Positions 55,063 through 64,000 of a stretch of DNA of 64,000 nt are shown here, piece after piece. The DNA is taken from positions 98,013,237 to 98,077,236 of the forward strand of contig CM041292.1 of NCBI GenBank assembly GCA_023052935.1, given 5' to 3'. A model generated the notes under the pieces. That model was not told where the DNA came from, did not search any database, and saw only the letters and a program-made list of their open reading frames with translations. The DNA comes from Piezodorus guildinii (taxonomy: Eukaryota; Arthropoda; Insecta; Hemiptera; Pentatomidae). Position 1 is the stretch's first letter; each line of letters starts with the position of its first letter. The position numbers and the translations under genes were made by a program.

Positions 55063-57741
55063 ATGACCTCACCTAATTCCTTATCCATTCTCCTTTGGAA
55101 TGCGAATGGTGTTAGAACTCACACTGACGAACTTACAGCCGTACTGCAGGACAAAAACATTGATGTTGCACTCATTACTGAAACTAGACTAACCACTAAA
55201 CAGTACTTTAAAATACCAGGATACACGACATACCGGACAGGCCATCCAGACGGCAAAGCCCATGCCGGTACTGCTGTCATAGTCCGCCGATCCCTCACCC
55301 ATCACTTACACCCAATTTCCGCCCACGATTACCTACAAGCAACTTCCATCGTTATCAAAACCTTTTCCTTTCCGCTTATCATCGCATCAGCATACTGCCC
55401 TCCTAAACATCCCATTTCCTCTGCCCAATTTGGATCCTTCCTCAACTCCTTGGGTAATCACTTCATTTTGGGTGCAGACTTAAACGCTAAGAACCAACAG
55501 TGGGGTTCTAGAACCACCAATTCTCGTGGACGGACATTGCAGTCTGCACTCAACTCCCGACGCTTTCATCTCCTACCTCCCGATTCTCCTACCTACTGGC
55601 CAACAGATCCTAACCGTAATCCTGACATCCTCGACTTCTTCATCCACAGCGGATTAGGCTCTCTGAATTTTTCCATAGCTCGCCTTGATGAACTATCCTC
55701 TGATCATAGTCCATTGATTCTAAATGTATCCATAACACCTATTCCTAAACCTATCCCACCGTCATTCATTAGGGGCCCTGTCAACTGGAACCTCTTCCGC
55801 GAAATTCTCACTAATGATATTGACCTCAGAGTGATTCTCAAAACCCCAAATGACCTTGACGACGCCGTATATTCCTTTACAACCGCTATTCAACAAGCCG
55901 CCTGGACTGCCTCCTCTCCCAAACAATCCCAAATAATTCCTTACAAAAGCCATTTACCACAACACCTAACAGACCTCATCAACAGCAAACGTCGAGCTAG
56001 AACATTATGGCAACGCACCCGCCACCCAGAAGATCGCCGCTCCTATAATTTTTTTTGTAGAAAATTAAAGCGGGAGTTGGCGATCTTCCGTTCCCAATCC
56101 TACAATACCTACCTCTCCTCTCTCTCGACTCGTGACAATTCCCTGTGGAATGTCACGAAGAGAATCCTAAAATCCCACACCATTTCCCATCCTCTCCGGC
56201 GCTGTGATGGTTCCTGGGCTGCTTCTGACAAGCATAAGGCCGAGGAATTCGCACAGCACCTTTCCAAAGTTTTTACTCCTCATCCAGAGCTTAATCCAAC
56301 CCATACTGCAGCAGTTGAAGAGTTCCTCACGTCACCAATACCACTATCCTTACCACCTAAAGCAGTTAATCCCTCTGAGGTCAGATATCTTCTTAAAAAG
56401 CTTCCTCTCCGCAAATCTCCTGGATACGATCTCCTTACTCCCCAAATCTTAAGACAACTTCCACCTAAAGCCATTACATTCCTTACATATCTCTATAACT
56501 GTATCCTACGCACTACCTATTTTCCTCTCTTATGGAAACATTCAACTATGATCCTTTTCCTAAAACCAGGCAAACCTTCTAACAACACGTCATCTTACAG
56601 ACCTATCAGCCTACTTCCGATCCTCTCAAAAATTTTCGAAAAGCTCCTACTAAAACGAATCCTAGCCAAATTTCAAAATTTTCCTTCACATCAGTTCGGA
56701 TTTCGTCCTCAACATTCCACGGTTCAGCAAGGACTCCGAGTTGTAGACCACATTTCCTCCGCCCTTGAGTGCAAGGAGTATTGTTCGGGTGCCTTTCTGG
56801 ACATAGCTCAAGCTTTTGACCGGGTGTGGCACCCGGGACTGCTCTTTAAGCTCAAAACCCATTTACCTCAATCCTTATACCTAATCCTCCGATCCTATTT
56901 ATCCAACCGCTCCTTCCGAGTTCGCTGTGGTTCCGAATTTTCCGAACAATATACTGTTGAGGCCGGTGTTCCTCAAGGCAGCGTCTTAGGACCCGTCCTC
57001 TACATCCTCTTCACCGCCGATATCCCTACCGACCCCAATACCTTTCTGGCAACATTTGCTGATGACACAGCCATTTTATCATCCAATTCCGATCCTGAAG
57101 CAGCATCGCTAAATCTCCAAAAGCACCTTTCCCTTGTCGAAGACTGGTGCAATGCTTGGCGCATTAAGGTTAACGAAAGCAAATGCACTCACGTCACATT
57201 CACCCTTCGACGCAAATCCTGTCCAACGGTTAATTTCAATTCTATACCGCTTCCTTCCTCAGACACAGTCCGGTATCTCGGCTTTTTACTAGACAAAAGA
57301 CTGACGTGGAACCCACATACAAGACTAAAAAGAAAAGAACTCAACCGCAGATTCGGCCAGTTATACAGACTACTAAACAGAAAATCTCATCTTACAGTTG
57401 ACAACAAATTACTAATATACAAGACAGTACTGAAACCTATATGGACCTACGGACTTGAACTGTGGGGGACAGCTAAACATTCTAACATTAAACGCATCCA
57501 ATCCTTCCAATCCAAAGTCCTCCGAACAATAGTTAATGCTCCTTATTACGTTACCAACTGTACCCTACACCATGACCTTAATATTCCGTTTGTTTTAGAC
57601 CTGGTACCATCCAAATTTTCCAAATTTCATCAGAACCTTAGTCATCATCCTAACCCTCTAGCACAATCCCTATCCAGCACCACCCATCCCTACAATCCTC
57701 CTCGAAGATTGAAACGGCAGTGGCCACGAGACCTATTGTAA
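55063..57741 (+). CDS. Jockey element B ORF2: endonuclease-reverse transcriptase
   Basis: 892 aa, full length for the clade, without RNase H. The APE-type endonuclease occupies ~1-220: WNANG (12-16), the metal-binding Glu40 in ITETRL, GADLNAKN (137-144), and SDH (213-215) are all present. The reverse transcriptase occupies ~440-730: SYRPISLLP (511), HQFGFRPQHST (543), motif A with Asp580 in LDIAQAFDRVWH, GVPQGSVLGP (635), and the catalytic box as FADD (665-668) instead of the more common YADD. The protein ends ...RRLKRQWPRDLL, as do the truncated copies elsewhere. The start codon abuts the ORF1 stop with no gap, so coupled translation is likely. No inactivating lesion is visible. Confidence 0.96.
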   Translation: MTSPNSLSILLWNANGVRTHTDELTAVLQDKNIDVALITETRLTTKQYFKIPGYTTYRTGHPDGKAHAGTAVIVRRSLTHHLHPISAHDYLQATSIVIKTFSFPLIIASAYCPPKHPISSAQFGSFLNSLGNHFILGADLNAKNQQWGSRTTNSRGRTLQSALNSRRFHLLPPDSPTYWPTDPNRNPDILDFFIHSGLGSLNFSIARLDELSSDHSPLILNVSITPIPKPIPPSFIRGPVNWNLFREILTNDIDLRVILKTPNDLDDAVYSFTTAIQQAAWTASSPKQSQIIPYKSHLPQHLTDLINSKRRARTLWQRTRHPEDRRSYNFFCRKLKRELAIFRSQSYNTYLSSLSTRDNSLWNVTKRILKSHTISHPLRRCDGSWAASDKHKAEEFAQHLSKVFTPHPELNPTHTAAVEEFLTSPIPLSLPPKAVNPSEVRYLLKKLPLRKSPGYDLLTPQILRQLPPKAITFLTYLYNCILRTTYFPLLWKHSTMILFLKPGKPSNNTSSYRPISLLPILSKIFEKLLLKRILAKFQNFPSHQFGFRPQHSTVQQGLRVVDHISSALECKEYCSGAFLDIAQAFDRVWHPGLLFKLKTHLPQSLYLILRSYLSNRSFRVRCGSEFSEQYTVEAGVPQGSVLGPVLYILFTADIPTDPNTFLATFADDTAILSSNSDPEAASLNLQKHLSLVEDWCNAWRIKVNESKCTHVTFTLRRKSCPTVNFNSIPLPSSDTVRYLGFLLDKRLTWNPHTRLKRKELNRRFGQLYRLLNRKSHLTVDNKLLIYKTVLKPIWTYGLELWGTAKHSNIKRIQSFQSKVLRTIVNAPYYVTNCTLHHDLNIPFVLDLVPSKFSKFHQNLSHHPNPLAQSLSSTTHPYNPPRRLKRQWPRDLL

Positions 57742-58364
57742 ACATTCAAACTGGAGTTCTGACAATGGTCAGATCCTCCACTCATGTACGGTATGTTTGT
57801 GGCTACAGCGCCCTAACTCAGCCTCCACTGGCTCAGACCAGTGATGCGGCTGAGATAGAGGTGCTGGGATCTCTTGGATTCCGCTTTTTCCTCCACAAGT
57901 GGAGGGAAAAGCGCTTGCTGGGGTCCCTTTAGCAATTGTATATATTGTAGATAGTTATGATTGTGTGTAAGATGTTTATTTATTTGCCAACTTTTTATTT
58001 ATCTCAATAATAGGTTTATGTTTCGATTTGTTTTGTTTTTTATTTATTATTATTATTTTATTGTATATATTTGAATTTATGTTATATTTTATGAAATTTG
58101 ACCATTATTATTATTTTCTGTATATATAGTATGAATGTGGTCTCTTATCAATATTATTATTGTTCATTTTGTAACAAATTGTAATATATCTCAATAAAAA
58201 AAAAAATAAAAAAATAAAAAAAAAATAATTTTATACAATTTCGCATTGACATCTCTCGGAACCTCAGGGGTTTGAAGACCACCAGGTAGGAACCACTGCT
58301 TCAGAACATGTATTTCCGTAGAGAATATGGTTTAAAAAAATACATAATTATAGTACATTCCCTG

Positions 58365-58366
<2 letters not shown>

Positions 58367-58434
<68 letters not shown>
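58367..58434. repeat. (TA)n microsatellite
   Basis: About thirty-four TA dinucleotides. A minus-strand open frame across it is not a gene. Confidence 0.97.
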
Positions 58435-58437
<3 letters not shown>

Positions 58438-58534
58438 CAAAGAAAAGTGGAGTTCTATCTAAATGAAATCGATCAAATTCGATTTCCATTTTTATTTCCA
58501 ACCATTTCACGATTATAATATCTGGAGAGCTGTT

Positions 58535-58775
58535 GGAGAAAGTACTAGCGGTGCCCTGGTGTGGGTGGACATTTCTTTTCCGCTCGCCCTGGAACCCATT
58601 CATCGACAGGACAGGAACTGGTACTAGAGGCAGTGAGCAAGGGTCAGGGGTCGCCCTGCTTCTCGATCCGGATACCTCACCTCTTCGGGTTTCTCTTGTC
58701 CGCCAGCTTCCGGGACAGTCAGCCTCGCTGTTCTAGGGCTTCATCACCGCTCCAACCCAATGCTTCCTCTTGAAA
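58535..58775. other. GC-richer islet of unknown origin
   Basis: Short, distinctly GC-richer stretch with overlapping open frames in two plus-strand frames (58533-58736 and 58561-58773), neither with a recognisable motif. Comparable in character to 8560-8825, though I cannot demonstrate homology by eye. Confidence 0.35.
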
Positions 58776-59199
58776 CAACATACCTGATTTATTCCAAACC
58801 GTATAGAAATGTCAGATAAATAGCACATTTAACTTTCGCTTTTTTTCTTTATAGAGAAATAGATATTGCTTAAGCCAGACTGTAGTTTAACTGTAGGATG
58901 TGCACACACTAATTGATTTGTACGTTTGAATCAGGGCAGATCAATCTGTAGTAAATATATGGGTTACTCTATTTGTTGTTTGAGATACCATATGGTATAT
59001 AAAAAAAAAACAGGCGCACAAGGGAGTAAATAATAAATGTAATATATAATTGATGCTAATTTTATAATAATACGTAAATTATGTTTAAAGTACATGAGAA
59101 CACACTATCTTTAATCATACATCAAACTTTAACATCCACGTTAAACACGACTATAATTTAGGTATTATACATATATGTTACGAAGCATAAAATTCTTTA
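58776..59199. other. Spacer, nothing recognised
   Basis: AT-rich spacer. Confidence 0.5.
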
Positions 59200-59402
59200 T
59201 CACTACAGACCTTTACTGGTCTTGGGATTAGGTACATAGTAGTGATTTATACTGTTTGTAGGTGAAGGGCTGTAAGGAGCTGACCAGATCACCAGATTTT
59301 CCCTTAATACTTTATAGAGGCTGGATTCGCCTCAGGAGGTTCCCCTATCCTACGGTTCGAACGCAGAACCCGAAGATAAGTACCAAGTGGACTACTCCAC
59401 TT
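59200..59402 (-). mobile_element. tRNA-derived SINE, family 2 (minus, old and deleted)
   Basis: Minus-strand reading recovers 'ggttctgcgttcgaacc' (B-box region) and 'cctctataaag' from the body, plus a diverged end near 'aagacc'. It is shorter than other copies because of internal deletions. Confidence 0.6.
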
Positions 59403-59814
59403 TTTTATTATGTATGTTATAGACTCTAAACAATTATATTTCGTTTTTAGATTTGTTCGATTGTTTTATTGATACTTTATTCAATCTTATAAATAATTTA
59501 ACACCTTAGAGCCGTTAGGATAGTCGTCTAAGTCAGTTTTGTTTTTTATGAGGTAATAAACATGTATCATTTAACCTTTATTATTTTTTTATTGTGATTT
59601 ACAGCTACATTAAATAAATAAAAACATTTATACAAGTAAAACATGTATTACAAATACATGACATTAAATGGCTTGTGAAAGAACTACCCGTAGATCCTAG
59701 AAGATATCTTATTTTCAGTCTCATCTGAGGTGTTTACGAACAATTTTGAATACTAAAGATTAAATGGGGGGAGGGGAATATATAATTTTTAGTTAGGCTT
59801 TTTTTTTTTTTTCT

Positions 59815-61410
59815 TCAAATATATCTATATTGATAGTGCCCGTTGCTATTTTCTCACATATGCTTTATTCGGTACTGAGAATGCTCTCTAAACAGATTGG
59901 ATCTGGAATAGATACATTTGGAATCTTATGTAGAATTTGGTAGTCTTAATTCTATAATAATAACAGGCCTACCGAACCTGAAGGTTCGATACCGATACAG
60001 CAAATACCGCCTACACTGACTCGTCCAATGATCAACGTTCAAGCCCAAACCCACGAGGTCAGCCTTAACACAATCTTTCCATCGACGCTTCGGCCTACAT
60101 TTCGGACGCCTAACAGTCGGTTCAGCGAACTTATTTCTAATACTCAAAATTAATTCTAATACTCAACATAATTACACATTATTCTTAGCTAAATTATAGA
60201 TGGCATGCTATATAAATCTGACTAAATAAAACGCCAAGTTGTTAAATTCACATATTTTTCTATGTTAGCAGAGACTTAAGCTTCAACAATAGTAACGCAA
60301 GAATACTTCTTTAGGTGTATAATGTAACAAATAAACAAGCTAAAGGTGTTACAACTGTAATGGTCTAGCAAACAGGACAGTCAAACAAGCAAAAGACAGG
60401 ATTAAACATCATGGACCTACAAAGGGTTAACAGAGCGCACAGGATTCAGTCAAACCGATTGCAATGGAAAAGAAAGCGAAGCGAACATGCAAATTCGCTT
60501 GTTAGTTTCCAACAAAAAGAGCTAACATAGTGGGGGATCACAATTATTTGTAAAAAAAGTAGATTAAAGATTATATGTGTTGATGGAACATAAACAGGAT
60601 TCATTTGGAAAACAACCGATATTAATTTGATATAATGTTGAAAATTAAAGGATATTTAAGGTTTAAACACCGTTTCTAATATCAAATATAATTAAATTTC
60701 ATAACTTTAAAGGTTTTATAAATAACAATTTTCATAATAGTAAAGGAGTTATACAATAAACAATCTAATGTTTTTTATTTTCTCTAAATATATTTATATT
60801 GTAGTCCTTAGCTATTTTCTCCACTTGCTGTCATTAGCGCTATAGAGCTCATAAACAGTGGTAACTGAATAAAACAGTTGAATTAAGTAGAATTAGGATA
60901 TTTCTTAATTGCCATATATAACAGACTACGAACTGAAAGGTTCCTTTTGATCTACACATACCGTTACATGAAAACTGTATGATCAATTATCACCTATAGA
61001 GCTAATATCTAGAGCATCATCTTAACAATCTTTACACTGTAGTTCATTAACTAATTCGATGGCTACGTGTTACAAGACTATTCTAAATACTCAAAGATAT
61101 CTACATTGCAACCCATAATAACATTATTTTAGCAAAAAGATGCCAGCTAATATTCTATCAAAGAACGGCAATTGTCAGATGAAAGATACAATTTTAATGT
61201 TAGCAGAGACTTAAGCTTCAACAATAGTAGCAAGAATATTTTCAGGTATAACCTGTTAAGCAATTAAACAAAGCTAAGGATTAACTGTAATGATCAGCAA
61301 CAGGACGCAAAAAGGAAAGACAGGATTAAATCATTGGACGAAAGGGTAACAGAATCGCGAGGTTTCAGTCAAAGCCCATTAGCTATTCGTAAGATACAGA
61401 GCGGAATCTT
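59815..61410 (+). repeat. Diverged tandem duplication, period about 0.94-0.97 kb
   Basis: Landmarks recur in the same order. 'aaatatatctatattg' (59817) matches 'aaatatatttatattg' (60787). 'gttagcagagacttaagc' lies at 60264 and again at 61200, followed in both by 'ttcaacaatagta', 'gacaggattaaa' and 'cagtcaaa'. The second copy has lost many short segments, so the similarity is patchy. No gene spans it. A LINE fragment lies in the first copy. Confidence 0.7.
59926..60150 (-). pseudogene. LINE reverse transcriptase C-terminal fragment
   Basis: 'RPKCRPKRRWKDCVKADLVGLGLNVDHWTSQCRRY' on the minus strand matches the '(G)RPK.RW.DCVK.DL..LGL....W......R' ending, close in sequence to the fragment at 28975-29318. 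An eroded second copy is expected near 60900-61100 from the tandem duplication. Non-functional. Confidence 0.62.
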
Positions 61411-63129
61411 AATTCTATGTTAAGTTTCACTAAAAAGCACAATCAAAATAGAGAAACAGTAGATCCAGACTATTGGTTTGGTATCGAAAACCGGGCATTT
61501 TTGGTATTCAGTACTTATATGGTTTGGTCCATATTGTGAATTTGCAAAAATGGATCTTTACAGGTTTTAAATGATGAAAAGCGGTTAGTGGAATCATAAA
61601 GTTTTAAATTAAGGAATACTTAGTTTACGTTATAGAAGTAAATTATCTGGTGATTTTTAGAAATTAATTAAATTCTGGACACATACTTCAAGATCTCGAT
61701 GTGAATAAATGTGATATAAATCATTGATAGTAACTAAGTAACATGTCAATTTAGCTCCCACTGAAAGCAATGTGTTTTGCATGGTAGATAAAATTGACGT
61801 TAAACGTATAAAAACGGGTTAAGATGCTGTTATTGAGGAACTACAATTTACGTAGGCGGGATAGCAGTATTAAAAGTTTAGTTTAAAAATTCATTATTCC
61901 ATACCGTTAATGATAATTATAGAATTTTTAGTTGTTAGTTTGAGGAGATAGATTGTAAAGTCAATCTGTGTATTATTGTAAATGAGGCATAGAAAGAAAA
62001 AAGAAAAGTACATACTGAAATCCGGCTTTACTTGAGAACCAAAAACCTAATAGGGAACACATTGGTATTCATGAAATTATAATGATGGAATGAAGATTGG
62101 TTACTGATCGAATATATTTTATAATTTTAATATAATCATCATTGAAAATATATATGCCTTATGACGTAGGAATGTGTTATGTGTGATTATATGAGTTTTT
62201 GAGGTCAGCATTTTTATTAAAATACAGTGACAAATTATAGATTTAAAATGTCATAATTTTATTCGTACGCTGAGAGATAGAATGCTTTTTAGGGAATGTT
62301 GTAAGTAGAATAATTTACGTATATTTTAATTCGTGTGTGTGCTTTTAGATTAAAAGTGCCAAAATACATACAAATCATTGAAAATAAAATGTTTTATTAC
62401 TGTAAATATTTACAACCATTGAATGATAGAATTTGAAATAGAAAAATAAGTAAAAACCTTTTAATAAAATCATGTATACCGGCAAGATTAAATAGTTCGT
62501 AGCATAAATTTAAAAAATGGAGAAGGTTATATTTAATTTAAATTCTATTTTCTTCCATTCAGCGGTTTCTCAACTTTAATGTTAAGTTCCGAAGATTTTT
62601 AGACTCTATATAAATAAATAAAATAAATATTAAAAGAGAAATCTTATATTTTGTAATTTAAAAATCGATCGTTTGCCAAACCCAAAACTAACCGATAAAA
62701 CCCTTCTAAAAAAAAAGTCTTCCCTTTTACTTCTAATAAGAAACTCATATCCGCGTTCCTCTCTCTTCACTCTGAACAATTCATAGCCACAGATTTCAAT
62801 TCTCCTTTCCAATCCAAAGAATTACGATCCGTTTTCAATAATAAACATCTTCAAGTTTAAAATAGCGTGCTTGTAACATGCTTACCATATATTTGCTTTC
62901 TCGAGAGTCCTTAAACGTAATTATGGTTAAAACTTTGTTTGTTTTTTTTTTTTGTCCAACTTCATGCAACCAACATAAAAAAAACCTTAAAAATTAATAC
63001 TCTCGATTCTAATACCTAAGACTAATTCTTTTTTTTAAGCATCGTTTCAAACAACTTAAAAAATATTCAATTTAATGAACTAAAAACATTCAACTCAAAT
63101 GAAAAAAAATATTTGCTTACATAAACAAA
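61411..63129. other. AT-rich spacer, no gene recognised
   Basis: No gene or known repeat recognised. Confidence 0.5.
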
Positions 63130-64000
63130 TAAAAACTATTAATTATAAGATAAAGCACCACACCCCTTCCAATGGCTTTATTTTATCGAGGAGGTCCCTC
63201 ATCCAGCTTCTCTTTAGCCTTCTTCTGACTGGCATTTCAGCTAATAACATGTCGTTAATCAGTCTATTGTCGTGTCCGTCAAGTTTACTGTGAAAACGAG
63301 TATAGAGTGTTTGTATGTATATTTGTAGGTCAACTGTTGGTTGTTGTAAGTCCGTATGTAGGGTTCTGTTGTTTACGTACCAAGGAGCTGTCGGTGTGAG
63401 TCTTAAAATTTGGATTGAAATGATTGCAGTTTTTGTATGTGAGTCATTTTTGCTGAACCAAAAATCTGTGAAGCGTAAGTCCATATTGGCTTAAGAAGGT
63501 ATGTGTATGTATTCAGTTTCTGTCTAATTTTTAATTTTGATGATTTTGAAAAAAGAGAGTATAGTATTTTCAGTCGGTGGTTGAGAGTCTGTCTTTTCAT
63601 CTGGACATGTGGGCCCCAAGTCATCCTTCGATCGAGTGTTAGTCCTAGGTAATGTACAGAGTTAGTCTGAAGGAATTTGGTTGTTGTCGATAAAAAGTGG
63701 TGGGCAAAGTGTTTAGTCGTAGTGTGAACGTTACGTGTTTTGATTTGTCGTGATTTAAACGAATTTTCCATAGCTTGTACCAATTTTGTAGTATCATCAA
63801 GTGATTTTGTAGAGTCAGTGAGGCGAGTATAGGATCGTCGTTTGATGTTAAAATTGCAGTATCGTCCGCGTAAGTAGCAGTCAATGTGGTGGGGTGAGTT
63901 GGTATGTCATTTGTGTATACAATGTATAGGAGCGGAGCAAGTATCGATCCTTGCGGTACTCCTGCCAAGACTGGTCGGATTGAAGAAGTTTCTGAGCCCT
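63130..64000 (-). pseudogene. Jockey-type reverse transcriptase relic, cut by window edge
   Basis: Three overlapping minus-strand frames together cover the end of a Jockey-type ORF2. 63968-63645 has AGVPQGSILAPLLYIVYTND, then YADDTAILTSN. 63783-63403, in another frame, has VHYLGLTLDRRMTWGPH and LLKPIWTYASQIFGSAK. 63484-63143, in a third frame, ends RRRLKRSWMRDLLD. At least two frameshifts make it dead. The rest of the element lies beyond position 64000. It is related to, but more distant from, element B than the 44-kb subfamily. Confidence 0.82.

Larger units (their letters stand above)
53469..58225 (+). mobile_element. Full-length Jockey-clade LINE, element B
   Basis: A 4.76-kb element: 5' UTR (about 53469-53751), ORF1 (53752-55062), ORF2 (55063-57741), 3' UTR (57742 to about 58190) and an A-rich tail ending at 58225. 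The 13-bp word taattttatacaa lies immediately before (53456-53468) and immediately after (58226-58238), a perfect target-site duplication that fixes both ends. Open frames, an intact tail and a perfect duplication indicate a young copy that may be retrotransposition-competent. Its 5'-truncated relative sits at 24957-25400. Confidence 0.93.

Overview
This window is AT-rich eukaryotic DNA in which I can recognise no complete host gene. It is a graveyard, and in places a living population, of transposable elements. Two structurally complete Jockey-clade LINEs, mariner transposases, hairpin MITEs, tRNA-derived SINEs and (TA)n microsatellites together point to an arthropod, probably an insect. The sequence alone does not fix the order or species. 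There is no sign of operons, rRNA, CRISPR or prokaryotic gene organisation.

Layout. 0-3.5 kb: relics of two LINEs. 3.5-6.8 kb: a 3.25-kb foldback-like structure, the most unusual object here. It has 21-bp minisatellite ends, matching shoulders, and two opposed arrays of a 109-bp repeat around a ~215-bp core. It sits between TA-dinucleotide tracts. 7.8-11.3 kb: SINEs, a short Jockey tail copy and dispersed repeats. 12.3-16.6 kb: Jockey element A on the minus strand, with both reading frames open. 19-27 kb: mariner relics, SINEs, Jockey tails, and an internally deleted mariner with both terminal inverted repeats. 29-48 kb: many 3'-end fragments of LINEs (several with target-site duplications), a 145-bp Harbinger-like MITE, a second inverted-repeat element near 48.3 kb, and a 1.55-kb truncated Jockey at 43.8-45.4 kb. 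49.4-50.5 kb: a decayed full-length mariner. 53.5-58.2 kb: Jockey element B on the plus strand, with both frames intact and a perfect 13-bp target-site duplication, so probably young. 59-64 kb: a SINE, a diverged ~0.95-kb tandem duplication, and a Jockey relic that runs off the right edge.

How the parts work together. Elements A and B each encode an ORF1 nucleic-acid-binding protein with three CCHC knuckles and an ORF2 with endonuclease and reverse transcriptase, enough in principle for target-primed reverse transcription. The short 3'-end copies (10.1, 25.0, 39.0 and 43.8 kb) with 9-11 bp duplications and A-rich tails are the expected 5'-truncated products of such machinery. The SINEs carry pol III-type A and B boxes and need a LINE partner that I cannot identify. 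The mariner, Harbinger-like and foldback pieces are non-autonomous or dead here.

Limits. Reading was by eye, without alignment or database search. Host exons with introns would be easy to miss; one weak candidate promoter plus first exon is noted at 52.7 kb. Element family names rest on motifs.
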